Shown here one piece after another: positions 22,201-33,300 of a stretch of DNA of 64,000 nt. Within the stretch, counting starts at the first letter, position 1. Each line of letters begins with the position of its first letter. The DNA lies in the NCBI GenBank assembly GCA_026874595.1, contig CM049319.1, positions 17,187,601 to 17,251,600 on the forward strand. The letters run 5' to 3'. The stretch is from Sipunculus nudus. Taxonomy: Eukaryota; Annelida; Sipuncula; Golfingiida; Sipunculidae. The notes beneath the pieces are model-generated. The model had not been told where the DNA came from, did not search any database, and saw only the letters and a program-made list of their open reading frames with translations. A program made the translations under genes and the position numbers.

Positions 22201-24466
22201 TGATAAAATTACTTAAATCAAATAACATATATGGTCACTGCCGGAATTTCATCTTTGTCTAATCAGTAAAATGTTACAAACAGGTCAGGACATTATTGTC
22301 AATGCCAACACGCTTAAACATTCAGTTAGTTTTATTTTTTTTAATGGGAACTGAAATTTTCCTGAATATTAAGATGGGCTTACTTCTTTATAATACTGGC
22401 ATATGATGCAAGCATCCAGTTGGTGAAAGGTGGATCATTACTCTCAGCTTAAATTAATAAAGTTCCTTGGTTCACGGACCACAAATCAAATGTTTACCAT
22501 GATCCATCACTGCTGATCCTTGTTATTGGCAGAGGTATGCGTGTTATTTTCAATGCTTTTTATATACACTTTATACGAATTGATACTTTATAATAGTAAA
22601 CGAATAGACAATGTGCAATAAAGACAGACGCTTCAATATGAGGTATTACACAATGTACATTACTCCTTTTTGAAATTGGCCAAAGGATGACATAATATTA
22701 CAGACAGGATTTACAAGGTATTAAACTATAATATAAAGGTATAAAATAAAACAATAAAGCAGAATAAGCTAAATAAATAATTATCCATGATAATTTAAAC
22801 TTGCCTAAAAATTGTGGTGGTTACTTTTCCTTATTACTTATTTTACAGGCCTGGGGCACTGGGCCTAGACTTCAGGAATCCCAAAGTAATTGAATTATCT
22901 GGTTATTAAGGACAAATCAGGTCATGAGGACAAAAACCTCACAAAATTTCAGGGGGGGGGGGGGGTTTAACAAAACACGGGTTAGTGCTTATACTTGGAG
23001 AAAGTTTAATATCCTTATACACTTTTATAATTAAACTGATCTGGATTGAAAGTTTACTGGTGTTTGTATCCTTAGTTTCATAACAATAACTATTTATAGT
23101 ATAAGGAAAGCTTCACGGTGCGGTACATCGAGATTGGAACACACAAAACCTCGTATATATATGTTATAGAAAGGGCGATCCAAACAGAATAACACTTTAT
23201 CATTAATTGATGTCTGCATAATTTTATTTTTTTTTAATGTTTTCAGGATTGACAGGGGCTGATATATTAATCAACTAGAACTTCAAAATGTCTTGTTAAA
23301 TCAGCTACAGCGAAAAGTTTGAATAAAAATCTGTGAAATTTCTTCAGGATGTTTTATTAATATCATAATTTATTTCTTCATCACCAAAAATCATGTAAAC
23401 ATATATATGATTATATCTATCAGTGACTTTTCCCCCGACTGTTTGCAAATACAATTGAGTTCATCTGAATTAAATATGTCAAATATTAAGCGAGCTATAA
23501 GCATTAACATACCCCTACCCCCTTATCAAGGCTACCTGTCCGCGGGTGCCGTGCGTAATGACGCGGTTGTCTTTAAATGGCTTAAAAGGGTAGTGTATCC
23601 TAAAATAATCAGTGTTAACATATTAATTCATTAACTTGACATATTTGGTGGTCTAAAAATACATATGTCATAAAATCCCAGAGGGGGTGACCCTTCTTAT
23701 ATTATGGCTTCAATGTGATTATTTTTGTATAATTATTATATATTAAAAATGGCTCAAGTAAGGTATCCATTATTTTCAAAGCCAATAAACAACTTCAGGT
23801 TCAGACAAATAACAATTCATAGTATTAAAGAATCATTACAGTGAAAATCAATGCATCTGGAGAGGAAAATGGGACACCACATCCTTCTGATAAAACAGGG
23901 ATACCATAAAATGGAATTAATAATTGGTCATTCATTGCAGGAGTATATGGTCAAATATTTATAATTGTATCAACAGAGTTTGTAAGAATGTAAGGAACTA
24001 ATGTATTAATGCAATAGAAATTCAGAAATGCAAAATCATCTCGATAATAAACAATTGCTGAGAAAAATGAAAGAAAAAGCTGTTAAATTCAATTTTCAAT
24101 TAAGATATTTAAAATGTATAGTTATTAATTGTTTAATCAACAAAAATACATAATACATTCATATGATATTCTTATTCAGTGACTTTTCCCCATAATTTGC
24201 AATCACAATGCAGTTTATTTAAAGTGAATATGTCAAATATCAAGCGAGTTATAAGCATTAACATACCCCTGCCCCTTATCAAGGCTACCTCTCCGCGGGC
24301 GCCGTGCGTAAAGACGCGGTTGTCTTTAACCTAAACGGGTAGTGTATCCTAAAATAATCAATGTTAACAACTTAATTCATTAATTGGACATACTTAGGGA
24401 TCTAAAAATACCTAGGCCATAAAATCCCAGAGGGGGTGCACGGTTACTCCTCCTAGCCCATGGACT
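19256..24466. mobile_element. ~5.2-kb element bounded by long inverted repeats
   Basis: The left end (GTCACCGTGCACCCCCTCTGGGATTTTATG from ~19265) is repeated in inverse at the right end (CATAAAATCCCAGAGGGGGTGCACGG to ~24440), and homology runs inward for several hundred bases. The right arm holds a second partial copy ending near 23690, and the left arm a second internal block near 20035. The interior (20.4-23.3 kb) has only short decayed frames. One piece at 20862-21047 loosely suggests a piggyBac-like transposase but is not convincing. It reads as a long-TIR DNA transposon or a fold-back cluster; the class is unknown. Confidence 0.6.
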
Positions 24467-25555
24467 ATTCATGTTTACAATGGCACCCCATGCAGTAAGG
24501 CATGGGATTCATTTTTTAAGTCAGGACATCTGCTACATCACATTGAAGATGTGGAGATGACATTAGCATCTGTTATTGGCTTCTTCAGTCAGTCACTGTC
24601 TCATTCCCTGACACATATATAACTCTAACTTCTGTATGAGTTTTTATACACTTCCCTTGTGGCTTCACAGAGGCTGCGCTGTCCTGTAGGGTTGACCCAG
24701 TACTTCCATCTGAACTGAATGAACCCTTCTTATGTTTTCTGCTACTAGTATAAAGCTGCATTCCCCGTTAAGGTATATGCGCAGTACGCAGACAAATAAT
24801 TGATGATAGATATTTGTGCATTTTTACTCCCCTTTAAATGTTTCGGAAGGGTACATACATATTGGAAAACGTGTGCCTTGACAATGCTGTATAGTGCAGT
24901 CCTATATATATGATTAATATCGGACTCGGACTATTTACATTATATTAATTAATTGCAAAATCGAAATTAACATGCAGTCTTAATTTACACATGCCCACCT
25001 TGACATTTCACAAAATATCATCAAGGATGATATGAGATTAAAGCACAATTCCTGCTCTTTCATACAAGAGGTAATGTGTTGCAATATTATAAAGACATGA
25101 ATTTATATAGAGATTTTCATTACCCCAACCTCCATCCAAGGAGTAGTGTATTAAAACATGCCTTCTAAAAAAATGCACCACTTATCGCACTTTCATCCCT
25201 TCCGACATAAACCTATAGGTAAGTATAGCTAGTGCCTGATACCAATGACAATTTTCTAGGCGGTGGGGTGAACACTCCGGTCTGAAACCTCTCCTAGCTC
25301 CCAGACTATACGTCTTATGCCCGACTTTGTCTTCCAGTCCTATATTTAAATTGTAATCTGATTCAAATTACACTTTTATATACAAATACAAAGTTTCCTT
25401 CCATTCTTACATCAAATCATAGAAATATTTACATATTGTAACGTTGCTTTAATGTCGATTGGTAATCATTCACGGTATTACCTCATTTGCCACTCAGCGC
25501 CATCTACTGTCGATTAAGTGAATTATTAATACTTGCATGCTTTTCTTCAGTTCGA
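24467..25555. other. intergenic, no gene seen
   Basis: Sequence between the inverted-repeat element and the 3' end of the beta-gamma-crystallin-like gene. No coherent frame, repeat array or RNA gene is recognised. Confidence 0.5.
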
Positions 25556-25559
25556 ATCA

Positions 25560-25565
25560 TTTATT
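25560..25565 (-). terminator. polyadenylation signal AATAAA
   Basis: On the - strand AATAAA lies about 19 nt past the stop codon (25584-25586) of the beta-gamma-crystallin-like gene, which would give a very short 3' UTR. Confidence 0.6.
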
Positions 25566-25583
25566 CCTCTCGGGTTTTTAAGT

Positions 25584-26102
25584 TCACAGCAGAACTACTG
25601 CGATGCACAATGTGTATATAATCAACATGTGACTTGAGCGTGAACCGGGAAGGCTCGCAGCTTGGGTAGATTTTCTGGGGGGTGAGAGTCCATTCTCGGT
25701 GCACTGACATTTGTAAGAACTGATGATGTCATTCCAGTTGTTCCAGGCCCAGAAACCACGTTTGATGTTACTGAGATTTGAATAAACTCCCACAACGAAG
25801 GTCCGAGCTGCCCCCTTGAAATCAGAATGTTCCCATGTGGTCAATCGGCAGCCATATTGAACAACAATTGCGGACACTTTGTCATTCATTTCATGTTTCA
25901 GTTTCGCAACTTTGTCGTCGGCGAACACTGAGAAAGCTTTCCCGCGGCACGATTTGTGAGCGTTTGTGTGATAGTCGAGATACAGTTTGCCGCAAAATAT
26001 CTTCCCATCTTGTTTTGACGGTAACTGAGACGGTGAGGGGCACCCACACACCACGATACACAAACAGACACCAGCCAACAAGAACTGCAGCACTACTCGC
26101 AT
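25584..26102 (-). CDS. secreted, probably GPI-anchored beta-gamma-crystallin-like protein
   Basis: This intronless 172-aa frame starts with a clear signal peptide (MRVVLQFLLAGVCLCIVVCGC) and ends in a hydrophobic tail (HMLIIYTLCIAVVLL) after a Ser/Gly-rich stretch, as in GPI-anchored proteins. The middle fits two Greek-key motifs. The first spans about residues 40-85 and includes NDKVSA; the second spans about 86-130, with TWEHSDFKG (the W/Y-x4-F-x-G pattern) and NDIISS. Both ND-x-x-S elements match the beta-gamma-crystallin calcium-site motif (N/D-N/D-x-x-S/T-S). Several Cys residues suggest disulfides. It lies ~4.2 kb upstream of ALDH gene B in divergent orientation. The domain call rests on motif reading; the secretion signals are stronger. 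Confidence 0.68.
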   Translation of the reverse strand: MRVVLQFLLAGVCLCIVVCGCPSPSQLPSKQDGKIFCGKLYLDYHTNAHKSCRGKAFSVFADDKVAKLKHEMNDKVSAIVVQYGCRLTTWEHSDFKGAARTFVVGVYSNLSNIKRGFWAWNNWNDIISSYKCQCTENGLSPPRKSTQAASLPGSRSSHMLIIYTLCIAVVLL

Positions 26103-27239
26103 CTTGCCCTCTTTATACTGTCCACTGATCCACTTATTAGTGGTATTTAACCTATCCTCATACCAAGACTAATTCCCTTTAGGGTATAATTGCAGACACG
26201 TGTCTGTGTAAATGAGAACCTAAGCAGCTGCGTTTGCTGCTTGTGCCGGTAAGCTAGTTTTTCTTACTGTATGTTAAAAGTTAGCGTAATGTCGCTACAT
26301 GCAGGAATGATGTAAACAAAAGGGCATCACACTTGACTAGTCGTCACTTATATCTCGCGTTCAAGTGTATATAATGTGGCGCTTGACATGGGTTTCCCTC
26401 AGGCAGGTCTATTGTCCCTGTGTGTATTAGCATCCTTCCAAATCAACAGTCCCTATTTGATATATACTGCCATTTGCCCCCAGCCCAGTGAACTGCCTAC
26501 GGGTCTTCAATTTGATTAACAGTTAATATCTTTCTATTCGATTACTGTAGACGATCATAATAATGTTTTGGAGACGTTGATCTAATAAGATAACAACCAA
26601 CAGTATTTACGTGTTCTTCAACCAGAGTCGCTTGAATCCTTAGTTTTGAGTGTGGTTTTATCGAGATATAGACCTAACTGTGCTCTAATTGAGAAAATAG
26701 TCGTGCCTTGCGTATAGGGATAGCGCGTAGCAGTAAAGAGGTGCCCAAAACACACCTTTTTCCAATGCTCTCTCGTTTTCTTGTCATCCATTTCTCCTAA
26801 AATAAGGATTCAAGCGACTGTGGTCCAACAATACTTATCCTGTCGTTTATAAATGTGCCAACAGCTATTGACTGGTATCTTTAATATCTTTGTATTATAC
26901 CCGTATTAATTACTGTTATCACATGTATATTATTCATCTGTCCTTAAGTAAATAGGTGCAGCACATCAACACGTCATGAAAATGACATTAACAGCAATAA
27001 TTAAAATTAATCGATAATTCCATTCCCAGTGCGACTATCGAGCAATATAACTGGCTTCGTTTTAATTCTTCTATCATCCAATGCATTGTTACAGCCCAAT
27101 TTGCCACCCATATCTCTATACATATCAACAGTTTTGTGATTATTATTTGTCCAAGGAAATTTCTGTCAAAGCTTGAAAATTTTTATATGTATGTCAAACT
27201 ATTATCTCCAGAATTCGGGGGAAAATAAGTTGAACTATT
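26103..27239. other. intergenic upstream of the beta-gamma-crystallin-like gene
   Basis: This would contain its promoter. No convincing core promoter or exon is recognised. Confidence 0.4.
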
Positions 27240-27550
27240 TTAAGAAATAACCTAGAAATCATTTTAAGGAATGCAAGCCTCCGCCATATGGTATGCTCCC
27301 CAAACCGTGTCTGCATTTACTTAGTCGGCCCATATTCCTAGGTTCATTCGTGCATAAGTGACTCTAAAATTGTGGATACTCCTTGAACCAGATCATTTGT
27401 CGGATCTACACCAAAATCCAGCCGGTTATTCATTGGTTAATTCCAAAATGCTCTGAAAATTTCGTTTGATTCCGTTCATGATTGTGTGAGTTATATATAG
27501 TGAATAGACACAAACAGTTACACGCACGGGGATGAACGCATACCCTGCTG
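27240..27550 (+). repeat. dispersed repeat family, copy 2
   Basis: It shares CCTCCGCCATATGG, TCGGCCCATATTCC, ATTCGTGCATAAGTGACT, ATTCATTGG, GTTCATGATTGTGTGAG and GGGGATGAACGCATACCCT with the other copies. Confidence 0.75.
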
Positions 27551-27790
27551 ACAGTAATATCATATTTAAAACCATAGCTTTCGTGCCTGTATGTAGGTTG
27601 ATAAGAAACATAGGTGTATTTATTAAAAGTAAAAATTACAGTAACGACACAATTTCGACACAATGGTTGGAAAATAAAACCGCCAGACGTTCACTATAAA
27701 ACTTTACAAAAGTTTAAACAAACCTTTTACTATTTGATTTATAGTCTGAATATTTCCAATTAATATCCGGTATTTGAGCATGTGGTTTTC

Positions 27791-27793
<3 letters not shown>

Positions 27794-27884
<91 letters not shown>

Positions 27885-27902
27885 TTATTTATATATATAT
27901 AT

Positions 27903-27935
<33 letters not shown>

Positions 27936-28014
27936 CTTCATGTGTTATTTTATATTTTACTATTGAGAAAATGACCTACTTATAAATATTGTTTTCTATA
28001 AATTGATAATTAGC

Positions 28015-28063
<49 letters not shown>
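27794..28063. repeat. (AT)n and (AG)n microsatellites
   Basis: (AT)n with TAAATA interruptions to ~27900, (AG)n to ~27935, and a second (TA)n at 28017-28063. Confidence 0.95.
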
Positions 28064-28069
<6 letters not shown>

Positions 28070-28115
28070 TGTTACAGGTGCTCTTTTTAATGTGTGACAT
28101 GTACGTAACTCGTGT

Positions 28116-28753
28116 TGTGACACCCTAGCCGGGCCGTTTGTTGCATTCTATGTTTAATCCGTACTGGTTGAACTCTCGCTGTCATGCTGGCCTTTGGCTT
28201 TCTCGCCTTGTCGTAAGTCACGTGTACACCATGGTGTGTCTCTGCGCGTGTTTACTGTGTTGTGTAAGATCTTATAGACTGTTAGAGAAGTGGAAAATTT
28301 TCGTATATAAAGGGGCTGTGTTTTAGAGCCGGGGGCAGAGAGCAGCAGAGAAGATTCCAGCGAACGCAGAGGCGTGTGTCAGTTTCTTGGGCCTTATCCG
28401 ACGTGTGCGGCAGTTATTGATTTTCTTCAGAGTTTCTCCTGGATTTTGTGCATTTGGACTTCAGTTTACTTTCTGGATTGTTACAAGAGCTTTACACTGG
28501 ACTGTCATTCTCCGAGAGTATACATATAAAGAACTTATCGTTGTGACTGTGTTGGTATCCAGGTACTGTGCACATTATTTTCTGTGTGATTGTATTGATT
28601 TGTTGTTATTCCGCTGTTTTACTGTATAATTGTATTGATTTAGTGTATTGTAATGTTAGGGTTGTTTTAAGAATAAATTATAGTTATTTGTAAACAAAAA
28701 CCACTGACTTCTTTATTCATTCCCCTAGACATTTCACGCTGCCTAGTGTTACA
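28116..28753 (+). mobile_element. probable solo LTR
   Basis: The segment starts TGTGACAC and ends GTGTTACA, with an internal TATATAAAGG near 28302 and AATAAA near 28671, the layout of an LTR promoter and polyadenylation signal. No primer-binding site or coding region adjoins it and the flanking five bases do not match, so a solo LTR is inferred rather than proved. Confidence 0.45.
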
Positions 28754-28836
28754 GAATCTGATTTTTTTTTATCTCCGTTACAGAATTTGTGTTCATCACG
28801 CATACGTGATCTGTTTATATTAGGTTCCGTAACAAA

Positions 28837-28886
<50 letters not shown>

Positions 28887-29849
28887 GCTAACCACAAGTC
28901 ATCTTTCATGAACAAATCTAAGAAATTTAACACATAACCTAGCAAATATGTTTGGCAACTGATCACAAAGGTGTAGACTACAGTATTACATGGAAAATAC
29001 TGAAACATGCGAAGGCTTTTAACAGCGCTACCAACAGATGTAACCTATGCTTATGGGAAAAATACTATATCACTTGAAATCCACATTTGGCCACCTCCAT
29101 TAAACGGAACGAACTTGTCACCGCCTGAAGGCATGCGAACTAATTCCTCCTTAAGAATTTCATAACATAGTTTATAGGACACTTTCATTATATTTTTCTG
29201 TCTTTCCTTTCTTTCATAACAGCCACAAGAAAACACTTGGAGAGCCCCGTGTTTATACACATATAGTCTTCTTTAAGCACTGTCACAAAATGCTCTCAGT
29301 ACAGCCTCCTACCAGCTTCCCTCATACAACGACTTTTGACCCCAGTCCTCCCGATCCCCGACCAATTCTATCTGATGCTTGTATCCTTGCCCAAGGGCGC
29401 ACATGTGCACTCAACAGTCTTGGTTACATGTGACACAACTGGCCAACAATACTAGTATATATACATTTAGGGTCCCATATCTCTGTAACACGTATATACC
29501 AGTATGTCTAGTCCATTTCAGCCAGACAGACTTACCTGAGGAGTGCAACAACATGTTGCACGAAACTACGTAATAAATGTCTGAAAATACTTGATTCGTC
29601 GTTATTTTGTACTATTATATATGTACATATGTATATAGAATGTGTGCGTGTTTGTGTATGCGAGATTTTTATCATTAAAAATATCCAAATACCGTTTGTT
29701 TTAACACAATCGCATATTTTACCATTTACTGATTTGGTCAGCTTTGGTTGAGCTTCCAGTGTGGTCATTATGGCGGTGGTCGAGACGAACGCAGCATGAT
29801 CTGTCCGTATGCACTTTTTTCACCTGTGATTTATCTGTCGGCAGGTAAT
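28754..29849. other. intergenic upstream of ALDH B; (AT)n at 28838-28882
   Basis: Sequence between the probable solo LTR and the promoter repeats. Short frames here have no recognisable product. Confidence 0.4.
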
Positions 29850-30269
29850 CTATCCATTGTCGGGGGCACAGTCCATCAGATATGAGCGACATTATAGTCT
29901 TTTGACCGGCACATGTATGATATATGTCTCCCGTGTACGTACATTGCGGATGAGACGGCGGCCTTCCCGAGTCTATATTTATATACCATAACCCATCCAT
30001 TGTCACGGTCACAGTCCATCAGATATGAGCGACATTATAGTCTTATGACCGGCACATGTATGATATATGTCTCCCGTGTACGTAAATTGCGGATGAGACG
30101 GCGGCCTACCAAAGCCCATATATCTATATACCATAACCCATCCATTGTCACGGTCACAGTCCATCAGATATGAGTGGCATGAGTCATATGACCGGCATGT
30201 GATATGTCTCCCGTGAACGTACAGGGTTGATGAGACGGCGGCCTACCCGAGTCCATATTTTTATAAACC
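29850..30269 (+). promoter_or_regulatory. three-copy ~144-bp repeat forming the ALDH B promoter/5' UTR
   Basis: GTCCATCAGATATGAG recurs at 29871, 30014 and 30159. Each unit continues with ACCGGCA...ATATGTCTCCCGTG, GATGAGACGGCGGCC and an AT-rich TATATTTATA-like box. In the last unit that box (CATATTTTTATAAACC) abuts the start codon. The segment ending each upstream unit (ATACCATAACCC) is the counterpart of AAACCATGGAGG, so the repeat unit reaches exactly to the start codon. A promoter role is inferred from position. Confidence 0.6.
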
Positions 30270-30317
30270 ATGGAGGATCCAAAACCATTGCGCAATCCAG
30301 AGATCAAATACACTAAG
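30270..30317 (+). CDS. ALDH B exon 1 (start exon)
   Basis: ATG in the context AAACCATGG. It encodes [16 protein letters not shown], whose end matches the IQYTK that closes exon 1 of vertebrate ALDH1A. It ends in phase 0, and the next exon opens LFINNEW. The donor is AAG|GCAAGT. Confidence 0.85.
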
Positions 30318-33300
30318 GCAAGTGTTTATGTATTTCTCATCTGAGATGAATAAATTTACGTTGACCTATGCCGAGGAGGGCATGTTTTGACCCGTGTTTG
30401 TAAGTTTCTTTGTATATTTTGTCCGTGCGTTTGTTTGTCTGTCAGTAGTATTATATACTGAACCGATGCATGAAATAAGTAAGCGAGGGGAGGACCTGGT
30501 TAGATAATCTTGCCATGTTAACCCGACACCCATTGCACTATAATAGCTTAATTTGATACTAAAGGATCAATGCATTTTTATATAGATTTATAACAAGAAA
30601 TTGAAATGTTGCCGTCAATCCAGATAAAGGGACGTATCCAGTAGAATTATTACTGAACTAGAAACCTGCATTCTAATGAATGAAATCCTCCGCCATATGG
30701 GGGTCCCTATTGTTGGATGCTCCCCAACCAATTTTTTTATTCACATATTCGGCTTATATTCTTAGGTTCATTCGTGCTTAAGGGATTCTACATTTGTGAA
30801 TATTACTTGGTGACGTTCTTGAATCCATATATAATATATATGATAGATCATGTGCAAAATCCATACATAATTCTAATCGATTCTTTATAAGCCCATTCCC
30901 GAGATGCATTGAAAATTTATTATATTCCTTTCATGATTGTTTGATTGATGAACAAACGCACATATATACACAAACACACACTGAACGGGGATGAACGTAT
31001 ACCCTCCGTAGGTATGCGCCACTTGGTTTTACAGTTGGAAGTCAACACCCTATAGCTACATACAATTACTCTGAAAGGTGGAGTGTTTTTTTTTTATTAA
31101 AAAAGGTATTGATTAAGGTATTGATCAAACAGTCACTGGTCACATATACCAAGTCAGTCATTCATATTTCAGTGCCCGGTTACCTTTTCTCCCGTAGCTA
31201 AGTTATGTTACGTCACGGCCGTTAAATCATTTATGGAGCCAAGAGCAAACTCCATGCAGGAAAATTGGAACACAACACCACTCGTTGGCATATATATTTT
31301 GTTGAATTAACGAATACGGCCTCATACTATCAATTTCAGTAAAACTATAATGACAACGATTTAAAACATGTGTTCGTTTCCAAAGCCAATGTCTGTCTTT
31401 AATAGGTAGGGGTCTTTCGTGAAACACATTAATACCTCTTGTTGGAGTTTGAGCGGCCATTTGCAGCCAATTTAAATATCATTTAAATAAAACCGTGCAA
31501 GGCCCTTTTTCACATTTTAGAAACCGACTTAGGCATTGCAGGGTAAACTTTTTTTTAAATTCAGTTCTCATTTATTTCAGATTTTACTGTCATATGTTTC
31601 TAGATTTTATTTTATTAATTTTTTTATCAAGCTTGTCCCCTTTTAAGTATTGTGCTCTAGGCAAGTGTCTCATTTACTCTACTTAGTAGTGGGGACAACA
31701 TCTTGAATATGTCATCGATTTTGTTATCCTTTGTTACGAAGACAAATTGCTCTGAGGAAAATATCGGGCCGATCCCTGAATAGAACCCATAACGGTGGCA
31801 CACATGTCAGGCGTTCCAACCGCTTCGCTAGGAAACCAAGCTTCACTAGCGAGACAGTTCGGTCCGCTTTTGTCACCCCGTAACACACCCCTCTAAAGAG
31901 CGTTCTGCTATCAGAACAAAACTAATTATCCCAGGAGTCACACATATGTGAGCTTATTTCCTGGGCTACATAGTTTAACGTCATCCCGGACGAGCCCCCA
32001 TTTTGTTACGAAGACAAATTGCTAAGGGGAATATACAAATATTGTTGTACTGATTCGCAGCTCCCACTTTGCATGGATTCATTTGCAAATGAATTCACTG
32101 GTAAAAATGCTAAGGCACAAATTCCCTGAAAAAGTGAAAATAAACTAAATTTTGTGTTGGTCAAATGGACTATTTCAAGAACTAAAGCAAAAACTGTGTA
32201 TTTCCAAAGCAAGCTGGCAAAATTCCAAGTATATTATGTCTCGACCGGTAAAAAATTCTCCCACCCGCACCATATTTTTGTTCCCCGAGTCCGTAGATCA
32301 AATATCTGTGTGTGGCCTTACTCTGGTATAATTAATAACTGCGACTCTAGTACTCAAACGATTCTTCAACACTAATAAATAATATTTTAACCTCAGTCCA
32401 ATATCTTTCACGGAGTTATACAAAAAATGATATATTTTTTATTAATTTAAATAGACAATACATACAACACAGACAAGAAAATTTATTAAAGCTAGCCTTG
32501 TGTTTAGGTTTATTGATTTGCTTTGTTTGCTCTGACAGCTGTTTATCAACAATGAGTGGGTTGACTGTAAAACCGGAAAGACAATCCGCATAATCAACCC
32601 GGCCACGGAACAGAAGATAGCGAAGGTCCAAGAAGGCGATGAGGTACGTCTCCTTGAATATAAACATTCTTGAATTTGTGAAACCATGAACAAAAACATA
32701 CCTCGCACGGATTACTAGAAATCCAGTACGCGACATAGAAAATGACTTGTTACCAAATAGATTCATTTACTCTTTGAGTTTTGAGTTCCCATATATTCTT
32801 TAGTGCTAATTCAATACTCGTAACCTGAGGTTAATATTACCTGCTGCTTAACACGACTTCGATGCAGTGGGATGAATGGCTGTTGCGGTGCAATTCCCGG
32901 TATGAGTAATTTCACAATTCAAGTATAGGAAGTATAGGCTTACAAGTCCAGTATAAGTGCACAGCTCTCATGCAATTACCATAGTAAAGCTGCTACGTGT
33001 TAATTCAAGCCTCAGAACTATGGCTCTCTTATAAATAATGACTTAAGTGGCAAACAGGTATTTATTGAAATTATTCAGTGAAGTGTCTGGCACTTACGAG
33101 CACATGTTATATTGTTTGGCAAAGACTTGAATTTTGAATAAGAATACTTTCAGTATTATTAAGTATTATCTGTTTTCTCCTCTGCGGCTTAACTCTTTTT
33201 ATGGGTTATACAACAAACTAGACTGAGTTCATAACACCCTATTGATAACCATATAGTCAAGTGCGTACAAACTTTTCATGGACTCTTTTCTGTATTAGTC

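Noticed and set aside
26111-26117. TATA box (TATAAAG on the - strand) for the beta-gamma-crystallin-like gene
   Set aside because: It lies only 9 nt before the start codon, too close to direct a transcript that includes the signal peptide.
28138-28629. Two + strand frames with hydrophobic content
   Set aside because: They lie inside the probable solo LTR; no conserved protein is recognised.
31227-31460. 77-codon - strand frame in ALDH B intron 1
   Set aside because: No family, splice or start-site support.
31983-32000. Endogenous retrovirus, because of the tRNA-Pro primer site
   Set aside because: No gag, pol or env sequence is present and the interior is ~118 bp; a primer site alone does not identify a retrovirus.
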